Origin: CAYXGZ01 sp964464755
Lineage (GTDB): Bacteria; Planctomycetota; MHYJ01; JACPRB01
Assembly (NCBI GenBank): GCA_964464755.1
Contig: CAYXGZ010000008.1
Location: 13,800-77,799 of the forward strand
Length of the DNA stretch: 64,000 nt
Direction of reading: 5' to 3'
Positions within the stretch are counted from its first letter, which is position 1; each line of letters begins with the position of its first letter. A program made the translations under genes and the position numbers. The notes beneath the pieces were generated by a model. The model was given only the letters and a program-made list of their open reading frames with translations, searched no databases and was not told the DNA's origin. Below are positions 1-8,014 of the stretch, one piece after another.

Positions 1-1
1 G

Positions 2-1858
2 GCGGAGACCGAGGAGGCGGCGGCCGAGGCGGTCCGCGCGGTGGTCGTGGAGATCGACGCCGCGCCCTGCGTCACGACCATCGAGGATGCCGAGAAGCCG
101 GGCGCGCCGAGGGTCTTCGCGAACCGCGAGAACGTGCAGAAGGGCGGGGGAGGCCGCCGGCAGCAGGACGCCGACGCCGTCATCGCCCGCGCGGACCGGG
201 TCGTCGAGGCGACGTACTCGACCGAGGTGCAGACGCACTCCGCGCTGGAGCCCCACGGGCTCGTCGTCGCCATCGACGGCGACGCGGTCACCGCGTGGAT
301 CTCGACCCAGGCGGTCTCCGGGAGCCGGGGCCAGGTCGCCAACGCCGCGCGCGTGAAGGAGTCCGACGTGCGCGTCGTGGCCGAGCACGTCGGGGGCGGC
401 TTCGGTGCCAAGTTCGGCATCGGGCGCGAAGGCCAGCTCGCCGTCGCGCTGGCGCGGAAGACCGGGCGGCCCGTGAAGCTCATGCTCGACCGGCAGGGCG
501 AGCACCTCAACGGCGGCAACCGGCCGTCGTCGATCCAGGCCTTCAAGGGCGGCCTGACGAAGGACGGGCGGCTCAGCGGGATCAAGGCCTCGACGCGAGG
601 CTCGGGCGGCGTCGGCAGCGGCGCGGGCGTGCGCTACCCCGGGTACTACGAGACCGGCGCCTTCCAGATGGAGGAGACGACGGTCCTGACGAACGCGGGC
701 GAGTCGCGGGCCTTCCGCGCCCCCGGCCATCCCCAGGGCTTCTTCGGCTTCGAGTGCTTCCTCGACGAGCTCGCCGCGGCGGCGGGGACGGACCCGCTCG
801 AGTTCCGGCGCGCGCACACGCGCAGCGTGATCCACCTCGCGGAGATGGAGAAGGGCGCGGCGCTCTTCGACTGGAAGTCGAAGTGGAAGAAGGTCGCGGG
901 CTCGGACCCCGGGCCGCGGAAGCGCGGCGCGGGGATGGCGACCTCCGTCTGGTTCCAGGCGGGCGGGCCCGGCTTCAAGGTGGACTGCGCCGTCTTCCCG
1001 GACGGGACCGTCGAGGTCCGCAGCGCGGCCCAGGACATCGGCACCGGCACGCGCACGGTGCTCGCGGTGATCGCGGCCGAGGAGCTCGGGCTGAAGCCCG
1101 AGCAGGTCACGGTCCGGATCGGCGACACGAACTTCCCGCCCGGCCCCGGCAGCGGCGGCTCCACGACGGCCCCGACGGTCGGGCCCGCGTGCCGCCTGGC
1201 GGCGTACCGGGCGAAGCAGACCCTCCTCGAGCCCGCCGCCAAGCTCCTCGGGGCCAAGGTCGAGGAGCTCGACCTCAAGGGGGGCGTCGTCGTCCGCCGC
1301 GGCGCGGCCACGGGCACGACGTTCCGCAAGCTCTGCGAGGCGCTCGCGCCCGGCGGGATCCTCGTCTCGGGCGAGCGCGTCGCCAACTACGCCGGCTTCC
1401 GCGACCAGGTCGCGGGCGTCCAGTTCGCCGAGGTCGAGGTGGACGTCGAGACCGGCCAGGTCCGCGTGCTCAAGGTCGTCGCGCTCCAGGACGCGGGGCG
1501 GGTCGTCGACCGGCTGACCTTCGAGAGCCAGGTCTCCGGCGGCGTCATCCAGGGCGTCAGCTACGCCCTCTTCGAGCAGCGGAGGCTCGACCCCAGGCTC
1601 GGGGTGATGACCAACGCGGACTTCCTGAATTACAAGATCGCCGGGCCGAAGGACTGCCCGGAGATCGTGGCGGTGGCCTTCGACGTCGCCAACGCGAAGA
1701 ACAACGTCGGCATGATGGGGCTCGGGGAACCGCCGACGATCCCGACGGCCGCGGCCGTCGCCAACGCGGTCGCCAACGCGATCGGCGCGCGGGTCCGCTC
1801 CCTGCCCATCACGCCCGAGAAGGTCCTGGCCGCCCTCGAGGCGGGGGGGAAGAAGTAG
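2..1858 (+). CDS. Molybdopterin-binding subunit of xanthine/aldehyde dehydrogenase family (5' partial)
   Basis: The reading frame is open from the left window edge, so the N-terminus is missing; about 618 residues remain. This is the Mo-cofactor subunit of the xanthine oxidase family, which hydroxylates aldehydes or N-heterocycles with water as oxygen donor. Visible family motifs are GGGFGAK (near base 391), the substrate-channel segment RAFRAPGHPQG (near 709), DIGTGTRT (near 1036) and, near the C-terminus, GLGEPP, whose Glu codon (near 1727) sits where the catalytic base of the family lies. The FAD subunit follows after 2 nt, so the order is Mo subunit then FAD subunit; a 2Fe-2S subunit would be expected off-window. 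The exact substrate cannot be told. Confidence 0.9.
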   Translation, partial: AETEEAAAEAVRAVVVEIDAAPCVTTIEDAEKPGAPRVFANRENVQKGGGGRRQQDADAVIARADRVVEATYSTEVQTHSALEPHGLVVAIDGDAVTAWISTQAVSGSRGQVANAARVKESDVRVVAEHVGGGFGAKFGIGREGQLAVALARKTGRPVKLMLDRQGEHLNGGNRPSSIQAFKGGLTKDGRLSGIKASTRGSGGVGSGAGVRYPGYYETGAFQMEETTVLTNAGESRAFRAPGHPQGFFGFECFLDELAAAAGTDPLEFRRAHTRSVIHLAEMEKGAALFDWKSKWKKVAGSDPGPRKRGAGMATSVWFQAGGPGFKVDCAVFPDGTVEVRSAAQDIGTGTRTVLAVIAAEELGLKPEQVTVRIGDTNFPPGPGSGGSTTAPTVGPACRLAAYRAKQTLLEPAAKLLGAKVEELDLKGGVVVRRGAATGTTFRKLCEALAPGGILVSGERVANYAGFRDQVAGVQFAEVEVDVETGQVRVLKVVALQDAGRVVDRLTFESQVSGGVIQGVSYALFEQRRLDPRLGVMTNADFLNYKIAGPKDCPEIVAVAFDVANAKNNVGMMGLGEPPTIPTAAAVANAVANAIGARVRSLPITPEKVLAALEAGGKK

Positions 1859-1860
1859 CC

Positions 1861-2844
1861 ATGAAGAGCTTCGACTACGTCCGGGCCGGCTCGGCGGCCG
1901 ACGCCGCGGGGCTGCTCGCGGAGACGCGGACCGCGCTGCTCAAGGCGGCGGGGACGGACCTGCTCGACCGGCTCAAGTCCCAGCTCGAGACGCCGACGCG
2001 CCTCGTCAGCTTGGCGGGCGCGCCCGGGATGGACGCCATCTCGCGCGACGGCGGCGGCGCGAGGATCGGTGCCCTGGCGACGCTCGCCCGGATCGCCGCC
2101 GAGTTCCGCGAGGGCCCGCTGGCCGTGCTCGGCCAGGCCGCGGGGGCGGCCGCCACGCCTCAGGTCCGCAACGTCGCGACGCTCGGGGGCAACCTGCTCC
2201 AGCGCCCGCGCTGCGCGTACTACCGCCTCGCCGAGGTCTCCTGCCTCAAGAAGGGCGGATCGACGTGCCCGGCCGCCGAGGGCGACCACCGGCTGCACGC
2301 CGTCTTCGCGACCTCGCCCTGCTCGGCCGTCCACCCGTCGAACCTGGCCGTCGCCCTGTCGGCCCTCGGGGCCGTCGTCCAGCTCCAGGGCCCGAAGGGG
2401 GCCCGCGAGGTCCCGATGGCGTCGTTCTTCACCGCGGCCAAGGACGACCCGACGCGGGAGAACGTCGTCCAGCGCGACGAGGTGCTCGCGTCGGTGACCG
2501 TGCCGGCCCCCGCGGAGGGGTCGCGGAGCGCCTACCTCGAGGCGCGGGAGAAGGAGTCGTTCGACTGGGCGCTCGTGAGCGCCGCCGTGGTCCTGGCCCT
2601 GGAGGGGGGGACGATCAAGTCGGCCCGGGTCGTGCTGGGCTCGGTCTCGGGCACTCCCTGGCGCTCGGAGGCCGCGGAGGCGGCCCTCGCGGGGAAGAAG
2701 GCCGGGGAGGAGTCGGCCGCCGCGGCGGGGAAGGCGGCCTTCGAGGCGGCGACGCCCCTGCCGGGGAGCGCGTGGAAGGTCCGCATCGGCCGGACGATCG
2801 TGAAACGCGCGGTGCTCGCGGCCGCGGGCCTCTGGAAGGAGTGA
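1861..2844 (+). CDS. FAD-binding, Fe-S-containing subunit of molybdenum hydroxylase (PaoB/YagS-like)
   Basis: 327 residues, starting at the ATG 2 nt after the Mo-subunit stop. It binds FAD and passes electrons from the Mo and 2Fe-2S centres to an acceptor. FAD contacts are recognisable as GTDLLDRLK (31-39) and TLGGNL (107-112). After the second motif comes an insert with Cys118, 128, 136 and 154 and the context CSAVHPS. This matches the 4Fe-4S-binding insert of the periplasmic aldehyde oxidoreductase subunit PaoB (YagS) and of 4-hydroxybenzoyl-CoA reductase-type subunits, rather than plain CoxM. Inference: the enzyme is closer to a PaoABC-type aldehyde dehydrogenase than to purine-degrading xanthine dehydrogenase. 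Confidence 0.88.
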   Translation: MKSFDYVRAGSAADAAGLLAETRTALLKAAGTDLLDRLKSQLETPTRLVSLAGAPGMDAISRDGGGARIGALATLARIAAEFREGPLAVLGQAAGAAATPQVRNVATLGGNLLQRPRCAYYRLAEVSCLKKGGSTCPAAEGDHRLHAVFATSPCSAVHPSNLAVALSALGAVVQLQGPKGAREVPMASFFTAAKDDPTRENVVQRDEVLASVTVPAPAEGSRSAYLEAREKESFDWALVSAAVVLALEGGTIKSARVVLGSVSGTPWRSEAAEAALAGKKAGEESAAAAGKAAFEAATPLPGSAWKVRIGRTIVKRAVLAAAGLWKE

Positions 2845-2847
2845 TCG

Positions 2848-3081
2848 ATGGAATCCGACGCCCGGACCGCCGAGGGGACCTGCCTCCACCTGCGCTGCAA
2901 GGGGATGTTCGTCCGCGGGACGACGGCCCCGGAGTCCGAGTACGCCGGCGACACCACGCACTGGTGGTGCGCCCTCAGCTGCTACGCGGTCGGGCCGGAC
3001 CAGGACTGGGTGCACCGGAGCGCCTGCGTCCCCGGCCGCTCCTGCCACGTGCCCCGGGGCGGGCCCGCCGATCCGGCGTAA
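2848..3081 (+). CDS. Small cysteine-rich protein of unknown function
   Basis: 77 residues with six cysteines (12, 17, 41, 45, 60, 66), arranged as CxxxxC, CxxxC and CxxxxxC around a Trp-rich centre (HWWCALSC). It starts 3 nt after the FAD-subunit stop, so it is probably co-transcribed with the molybdenum hydroxylase. No signal peptide or membrane segment. I do not recognise the family. The cysteine spacing would allow a metal or Fe-S site, and the position suggests a role tied to the enzyme, but both are inference. Confidence 0.6.
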   Translation: MESDARTAEGTCLHLRCKGMFVRGTTAPESEYAGDTTHWWCALSCYAVGPDQDWVHRSACVPGRSCHVPRGGPADPA

Positions 3082-3130
3082 CGCGCCGCCCCGCCGCTCG
3101 TATCAAGACAGACACCCGAGGAGACGATCC

Positions 3131-4045
3131 ATGAGATTCGCCGCCGCCCTCCTGCTGCTCCCGCTGCTCGCCCCGCCGCTCCGCGCCCAGGACGCCGCCA
3201 AGGTGCGCCTGGAGTGGAAGTGGACCAAGGACTCCGTGCAGCGCTACGAGACGCTCACCGAGAACAACACGGAGTTCGCCGGCGGCGAGATGGTCCAGAA
3301 GATGCTCTTCGGCCTCACCCAGAAGGTCGCCGCCATCGACGCCGAGGGCACGGCCACGGTCCAGGCCACCTACGACCGCGTGAAGGTCGAGATGGACATC
3401 CCGATGATGGGGAAGACCGACTACGACTCCGACCGCGACAAGGAAGCCCCCGCCGATCCCGTCGGCAAGATCATGGCCGGCATGGTCGGCAAGTCGATCA
3501 CGATGACCATCGAGTCGCGCGGGCACATCAAGAAGGTCGAGGGCGTGAAGGCGATGGTCGACGCCATCGTCAAGAACCTCGACGAGGAGTCGGGCGCGAT
3601 GATGGGCGAGCGCTTCGCCAAGCAGTTCACCGACGACTCGATGAAGCAGCAGATGCAGCAGGGCTTCGCCGTCCTCCCCAAGGGCGAGGTCGGCGTGGGC
3701 GACACCTGGGTCGAGTCCGGCGAGGTCCCGATGGCCATGATGGGGAAGATGACCTACAAGACGAAGTTCTCGCTCAAGGAGATCCGCGACGGGGGCGGGG
3801 AGGCGGTGATCGCGCTCGAGACGACCTTCGCCATGGAGAAGGGGGCCGAGAAGCCCGGCGACGAGGAGCCCGCGATGCCGCCCTTCGAGCTGACCGAGGG
3901 CAAGGCCAAGGGCGAGATGGTGTGGTCGATCGCGAAGGGGGCCCTCGTCTCCTCGAAGACCACCTCGACGATGGCGATGAACGCGATGGGCCAGGAGATC
4001 ACGACGACCTCGAAGACCGAGATGAAGGCCGTCGCGCCGAAGTAG
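3131..4045 (+). CDS. Secreted hypothetical protein (DUF6263-like)
   Basis: 304 residues with a clear signal peptide (MRFAAALLLLPLLAPPLRAQ, cleavage likely after ARA or AQ) and a charged, beta-rich mature part repeatedly mentioning Thr/Lys/Met-rich segments (for example TYKTKFSLKEI, STMAMNAMGQ). The layout resembles DUF6263-type exported proteins, whose function is unknown. The start is supported by GAGGAG at 3118-3123, 7 nt before the ATG. It is followed head-to-head by a minus-strand gene only 7 nt away. No catalytic motif seen. Confidence 0.7.
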   Translation: MRFAAALLLLPLLAPPLRAQDAAKVRLEWKWTKDSVQRYETLTENNTEFAGGEMVQKMLFGLTQKVAAIDAEGTATVQATYDRVKVEMDIPMMGKTDYDSDRDKEAPADPVGKIMAGMVGKSITMTIESRGHIKKVEGVKAMVDAIVKNLDEESGAMMGERFAKQFTDDSMKQQMQQGFAVLPKGEVGVGDTWVESGEVPMAMMGKMTYKTKFSLKEIRDGGGEAVIALETTFAMEKGAEKPGDEEPAMPPFELTEGKAKGEMVWSIAKGALVSSKTTSTMAMNAMGQEITTTSKTEMKAVAPK

Positions 4046-4052
4046 GCCGGGG

Positions 4053-4259
4053 TCAGAGGACCTCGGCCTCCTTGCACTTCTCGCAGACGTAGCCGATGCC
4101 GGTCGTCTCGACGAAGACGTAGATCGCCCCGCCGCAGCGGTGCGTGGGCTTCGGCAGCCGGATCCACTCGTACATCGCCTGGTCCTTGGCCGCCTCGTAC
4201 ACGGTCCCCATCCACTCGATCTTCGAGTTCAGCAGGTCCGTGAGCGTCTTGTCGTCCAC
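4053..4259 (-). CDS. Small zinc-ribbon-like protein, last gene of the DUF350/ATP-grasp operon
   Basis: 68 residues; an acidic helical N-terminal half, then HRCGG and, after a beta-like stretch, CEKC close to the C-terminus. The pairing of one Cys (with a neighbouring His) and a CxxC looks like a short zinc knuckle, but the four-ligand set is not certain. It lies 9 nt after the lipoprotein gene and is therefore likely co-transcribed with it. No known family recognised. Confidence 0.6.
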   Translation of the reverse strand: MDDKTLTDLLNSKIEWMGTVYEAAKDQAMYEWIRLPKPTHRCGGAIYVFVETTGIGYVCEKCKEAEVL

Positions 4260-4268
4260 CGTCGCCTC

Positions 4269-5243
4269 CTATGAAAAGCCCGAGCCGCCCCCGCTCCCGC
4301 CCGAGCCCCAGGTGCTCTGCGAGCGCGTCCAGAAACGGTGGTACCCGGAATACGAGCGCCCGTAGGCGCGGCTGCCCGTCGCGTAGGTCGCCGGCGAGGC
4401 CCCGCTGAAGACCGTGCTCCGCGGCGTCGGCGTCCAGCCCGCGATCTCCGAGCCCGCCCCGCGCACCGAGACCTCGAGGACCTGCAGGCCCCGGGCCTTC
4501 AACGTCACGAAGTAGTCGACCAGGTCGTCGGAGCAGACGCCCGTGCTGCCCGCGGGGTGCACGTAGTAGGCCGTGAGGATGCCCCGGCCCTGCAGGATCG
4601 CCGCGGGGGGCAGGTCCGACAGCACGTGGAAGTAGCGGTTGTCGAAGGTCTCCGCGCTCCCCGAGCCCTGCATCCGCCGGTTGTCGAACATGAAGACCGG
4701 GCGCGGGATGAGGGGGCGCGACGCGCGCGACGCCTCGACCTCCGCCGCCCAGTACAGCAGCGCCCCGAGGGTCCGGTCGAGCGGGACCACGCCCTTCGGG
4801 TGCGGCCAGTTGTTCACCGTGAGCACGGGCACGAAGCCCTTCCCCGCGAGGCGGGCGCCCCAGGCGACCGAGGCCTCGCCGGGCAGGTCCACGAAGACGG
4901 CCGCGTTGTCGAGGTCGCGCCTCAGGATCTCCCCGATCTGCCCCTCCGTGGGGTCGGGATCCGCGCAGGCCGGGCCCGTCGCCCGGGCCACGATCTCGAT
5001 CGCCGCGGGCAGCGTCGGGCGGTAGTACGGCCGCCACGGGTCCGTCGCCGGCGGCACCCACGCCGCGTGGAGCGATTCGGACTTGAGGTAGCGCTTCCAC
5101 CCGAGGCCCTTGAGGCTGTCGTGGTTCCGGAGGTCCAGGAGCACGCGGGACTCGGTGCCCTCCGGCGGCCGGACCTCGATGGGGTCCCGACAGCCGCCCA
5201 GCGCCGCCAGGCCCAACGCGACGATCCCGTGGCGGCGGCTCAC
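4269..5243 (-). CDS. Lipoprotein with Gly/Ser-rich C-terminal tail, partner of ATP-grasp gene
   Basis: 324 residues, GTG start inside a GTGA overlap with the ATP-grasp stop codon. N-terminus MSRRHGIVALGLAALGGC is a lipobox signal (Cys18). The body has a (beta/alpha)-like pattern (AAVFVDLPGEAS, FVPVLTVNNWPHP, PVFMFDNRR) without a catalytic signature I know. The last ~45 residues are rich in Ser, Tyr, Gly and Thr and end GSGGSGGGSGFS. Inference: as in E. coli ygiB-ygiC and yjfM-yjfC, where a Ser/Gly-tailed lipoprotein is encoded beside a glutathionylspermidine-synthase-like ATP-grasp enzyme, the free C-terminus could be the substrate of that ligase. Confidence 0.7.
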   Translation of the reverse strand: MSRRHGIVALGLAALGGCRDPIEVRPPEGTESRVLLDLRNHDSLKGLGWKRYLKSESLHAAWVPPATDPWRPYYRPTLPAAIEIVARATGPACADPDPTEGQIGEILRRDLDNAAVFVDLPGEASVAWGARLAGKGFVPVLTVNNWPHPKGVVPLDRTLGALLYWAAEVEASRASRPLIPRPVFMFDNRRMQGSGSAETFDNRYFHVLSDLPPAAILQGRGILTAYYVHPAGSTGVCSDDLVDYFVTLKARGLQVLEVSVRGAGSEIAGWTPTPRSTVFSGASPATYATGSRAYGRSYSGYHRFWTRSQSTWGSGGSGGGSGFS

Positions 5244-6424
5244 GGCATCACCTTCACGGCGGCGGTGTACGCGTCGGAGGCGATGAACGGCTCGCGGGCC
5301 GCGCGCACGTAGAAGCCCTCGAAGCGGTTCGCGACGACGTACGCGCCGTAGCAGGGGTAATAGGTCCCGCCCCCCAGCTCCACGGGCAGGGTCTCGAAGC
5401 GCTCCTGGACGATCCACTGGCCGGGCTCGGAGAGCGGCCAGCCCAGCGCGTCCGCCCAGTCCGCGTCCGAGTGGAAGCGGCCGACGAGGACCTGCTCGCC
5501 GACGCGGCCGAAGGAGCGCTTGACGACGATCTCGTCGCGGCGCGCGCGGTACTCGTCGAGCCGGCGGGCGTCGAAGCGCTCCGTGCGCGGCAGGTGGCGC
5601 TCGACGAGCCCGCGCTCGGCGGCCGTCAGCAGGTCGCGGCGCTCCCACCAGAAGGCCATGCCGATCTTGGTCTGCGCGACGAGCTGGGCGAAGGGGTTCA
5701 CGAGGCGCACGGCGCCGTCCTTCACCGCGGCCCGCAGGCCCTCCGCGGCCGGGATCCCGTCGAGCCACTCCGCGGGGAAGAAGCGGTAGAGGACGTCGAT
5801 CGGCTGGCCGAGGAGCCGGAGCCGCCGGCCGTCGTAGGCCAGGTTGGCCGCGCCGCCGAGGATCGCGGGGATGCCGCGCCGGATCCAGGCCCGGCGGAGG
5901 AACTGGCACTGCTCGAGGTCCTCGCCGAAGCCGCTCGCGTAGACGATGCCGACCGAGGGGCGCACGAGGTCGCGGCACGCGAGGTCCGTGGCCGCCTCGA
6001 GGACGCGGCAGGACTTCGGGTCGCCCGCGACGAGGTCGGCCAGCCCGGAGGCCTCGTGGAGGCCGCCGGGCACGTCCGTGTTGAACTCGCTGAGCTTCCA
6101 CCCCTCCGGCGTGCGGAAGACGTCGTAGCGCGCGAGCAATTCGCCGGCCCGGCCGGGGCGGCCGCGCTCGGCCTCGACGAGGCGCCGGACGCCGGGCGGC
6201 AGCGAGAAGGCGTCGAGGATCCGGTCGTCCGCCAGCGCGAGGTCGGCGGTGCGGGCGATGAGCGCGGCGAAGCGCTCGCAGATCGACGCGACCTCGTCCC
6301 GCTCCGCGGCCCGCAGGGGGATCGGGTCGGCCAGCGGCTTGGGCTCGCCCTCGACGTAGGCCGACCAGGCGAGGTACTCCGTCTGGAGGCGGTCGAGGAT
6401 CGCGGGCTCGGGGGAGCGCGTCAC
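5240..6424 (-). CDS. Glutathionylspermidine-synthase-like ATP-grasp ligase
   Basis: 394 residues, GTG start in a 4-nt GTGA overlap with the upstream membrane-protein gene. The family joins a carboxylate to an amine with ATP; the founding domain makes glutathionylspermidine, but YgiC/YjfC relatives have no proven substrate. Visible signatures: LSEFNTDVPGG (111-121), the FNxD loop of the pre-ATP-grasp part, DEIVVKRSFGRVGEQ, a Lys/Gly-rich nucleotide-binding segment, WIVQERFE, and a C-terminal stretch GAYVVANRFEGFYVRAA. There is no N-terminal amidase domain, so it is a synthetase-only form. Neighbours (DUF350 membrane protein, lipoprotein) point to an envelope peptide-modification role rather than glutathionylspermidine synthesis. 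Confidence 0.82.
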   Translation of the reverse strand: MTRSPEPAILDRLQTEYLAWSAYVEGEPKPLADPIPLRAAERDEVASICERFAALIARTADLALADDRILDAFSLPPGVRRLVEAERGRPGRAGELLARYDVFRTPEGWKLSEFNTDVPGGLHEASGLADLVAGDPKSCRVLEAATDLACRDLVRPSVGIVYASGFGEDLEQCQFLRRAWIRRGIPAILGGAANLAYDGRRLRLLGQPIDVLYRFFPAEWLDGIPAAEGLRAAVKDGAVRLVNPFAQLVAQTKIGMAFWWERRDLLTAAERGLVERHLPRTERFDARRLDEYRARRDEIVVKRSFGRVGEQVLVGRFHSDADWADALGWPLSEPGQWIVQERFETLPVELGGGTYYPCYGAYVVANRFEGFYVRAAREPFIASDAYTAAVKVMP

Positions 6425-7008
6425 GGCAGCTCCCGGAACTCGATGTCCGCGACCCACCACGCGCCGAGGGCGCCGCGGGCGATCTTGAGGACCGCGAGGC
6501 TGCCCCGGGCCTTGAGCTTGTGGGCCTCCTCGGTGAGCTCGTAGGAAACGTCGTCGCGCCAGTAGGGCGAGCGCAGGACGGCCCTCGCGTCCGGGCCCGA
6601 CTCCACGAGGGCGTAGGTCAGGGTTCCCGGCGCCTGGCCGAGCATCCCGTTGAGCAGCGTCAGGGGCGGCTGGTACAGCCAGGCCGACACGAGCGACGCG
6701 GGCGAGGCGAGGAGCAGGGCCAGGATCCCGTGGGCGAGGAAGCGGCGGATCCGGCCCCGGTCCCAGGGGCCGCGGGGGGAGGGACGGCGCCGCAGCCAGA
6801 GGTACGCGGCGACCGCGTAGCACGCGCCCAGGACGGCCACCGACGGCCAGAACAGGCCCCGGGTCTCGAGGAGGCGGTACCTCGCCGCGGGGAGGTGGCA
6901 GGCGGCGGCCAGGACGGGCGCGGCGGCGAAGGCGATCAGCGCCCCGCGCGCCGCCACGGGCAGGGGCCGCTTCCGCGAGCCCGGCTTGCCGAAGGGTTTC
7001 GGGGCCAT
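6421..7008 (-). CDS. Three-TM membrane protein of DUF350/ATP-grasp operon
   Basis: 195 residues: a basic N-terminus (KPGSRKRP), hydrophobic segments near 20-42, 53-73 and 91-112, then a soluble ~80-residue C-terminal domain (YELTEEAHKLKARGSLAVLKI). Start ATG is 19 nt after the DUF350 gene stop, preceded by a Shine-Dalgarno-like GAAGGA. The stop overlaps the GTG of the ATP-grasp gene, indicating coupled translation. I do not recognise a named family; it may fill the role of the other small membrane partners in ygi/yjf-type clusters. Confidence 0.65.
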   Translation of the reverse strand: MAPKPFGKPGSRKRPLPVAARGALIAFAAAPVLAAACHLPAARYRLLETRGLFWPSVAVLGACYAVAAYLWLRRRPSPRGPWDRGRIRRFLAHGILALLLASPASLVSAWLYQPPLTLLNGMLGQAPGTLTYALVESGPDARAVLRSPYWRDDVSYELTEEAHKLKARGSLAVLKIARGALGAWWVADIEFRELP

Positions 7009-7027
7009 GGTCGTCCTTCAGACTCCG

Positions 7028-7900
7028 TTACAGCAGCCGCGTTACGAGGATCGCGCAGCCGACGTAGGCCACGGCCTCGAGCAGTCCCGCCGCGAGGTTG
7101 CGGTCCGCGGAGATCTCGCGGTTCACGTTGCGGAACCCGAGGAGCAGCCCGTCGGCGACGATCCACCGGACGAGGGGCAGGCCCGCGAGGGGGACGAGCA
7201 GCCGCGCGAAGTCGCGGACCGACTCCTCCCAGCTCGAGAGGTCGCCGGCCGCCGCGTGCGCGACGACGATCCCCGTCGCCAGCAGGGCGCCACCGAAGCC
7301 GAGGGCGGCCGCGACGTTGCCCTTCTCGGTGACCTCCTCCTCGACGTCGTAGGGCGTGATCCACTCGTAGAGGAGGCTCGTGAGGAAGAGCGCGCCCTGG
7401 CCGAGCGCGAAGAAGATCAGCGCCGCGACCGAGCCGCCGAGCTCCGTGCGGAAGAAGCCGCCGGTCACCCCGGGGTTGTCGCCCTGGACCGCGCCGCCGT
7501 AGACCAGGCCCGTGGCCGCGAGGCCGCAGCCGCAGACGATCCCCGCGGCGAGGTTGCGTCCCTCGGCGAGGTCGCGCCGCAGGTCGACGCCGAACACGGG
7601 GCGCCAGATCGACGCCGAGACGAGGAGGCAGGGGATCGCGACCAGGCCGTGGACGCCGACGAGGATCGCGTCTCGGCCCAGGTCCCGGGTCTCGCCGGAG
7701 AGCAGCCCCGCGAGGGCGAGGAAGAGGCCGAGGTGGTAGCCCGCGAGGGCGACGGCGAAGGCCCCGTTGTCGCGGGTGGTGAGCTCGTGGGAGAGGCTGA
7801 GGCGGGAGAGGTGGCCGGCGGCCAGGCGGCCGAGCCCGACGAGGGCCAGGACCTCCGCGAAGAGCACGGCGAAGGGCAGCCAGCTCTCGAGCGGGGGCAT
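7028..7900 (-). CDS. Tandem DUF350 integral membrane protein, first gene of operon
   Basis: 290 residues, about eight TM helices. The DUF350 signature (charged residue, Asn, then Ala-rich helix) occurs four times: RDNGAFAVA, GRNLAAGIV, KGNVAAALG and DRNLAAGLL, i.e. two fused DUF350 domains (roughly 1-140 and 150-290). DUF350 proteins such as E. coli YjfL are inner-membrane proteins of unknown activity repeatedly encoded beside glutathionylspermidine-synthase-like ATP-grasp enzymes. A TATAAT box on the minus strand lies 9 nt before the ATG, so the mRNA is probably leaderless or nearly so. It heads a minus-strand operon of five genes reaching 4053. Confidence 0.85.
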   Translation of the reverse strand: MPPLESWLPFAVLFAEVLALVGLGRLAAGHLSRLSLSHELTTRDNGAFAVALAGYHLGLFLALAGLLSGETRDLGRDAILVGVHGLVAIPCLLVSASIWRPVFGVDLRRDLAEGRNLAAGIVCGCGLAATGLVYGGAVQGDNPGVTGGFFRTELGGSVAALIFFALGQGALFLTSLLYEWITPYDVEEEVTEKGNVAAALGFGGALLATGIVVAHAAAGDLSSWEESVRDFARLLVPLAGLPLVRWIVADGLLLGFRNVNREISADRNLAAGLLEAVAYVGCAILVTRLL

Positions 7901-7909
7901 CCGGGGGCG

Positions 7910-7915
7910 ATTATA
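7910..7915 (-). promoter_or_regulatory. -10 box (TATAAT) of DUF350 operon
   Basis: Perfect TATAAT on the minus strand, 9 nt before the ATG, with no recognisable -35 and no Shine-Dalgarno site. Transcription would start within 1-3 nt of the start codon. Confidence 0.65.
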
Positions 7916-7925
7916 GCAATCGCGC

Positions 7926-7954
7926 TTGCCTCGCCGAGGGAGGGGGGGTATCTT
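7926..7954 (+). promoter_or_regulatory. greA promoter (TTGCCT, 17 nt, TATCTT)
   Basis: A -35 TTGCCT (7926-7931) and -10 TATCTT (7949-7954) are separated by 17 nt. Predicted start of transcription is near 7961, giving a leader of about 54 nt that contains the hairpin at 7965-7991. Confidence 0.55.
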
Positions 7955-7964
7955 TTTTTCCGGA

Positions 7965-8000
7965 AAACGCGCGCCGCCCGGGCGCGCGTTTCTCGTTTTT
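7965..8000 (+). terminator. Intrinsic terminator/attenuator inside the greA leader
   Basis: A perfect 11-bp stem (7965-7975 with 7981-7991; core ACGCGCGCC) closes a 5-nt loop and is followed by a T-rich tail ending in TTTTT at 7996-8000. No plus-strand gene lies upstream that it could terminate; it sits between the greA promoter and start codon. Read-through is needed for greA expression, so this looks like an attenuator that also yields a ~40-nt RNA. E. coli greA has a comparable leader terminator that produces GraL RNAs. Confidence 0.6.
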
Positions 8001-8014
8001 CCACAGGGGAGACC

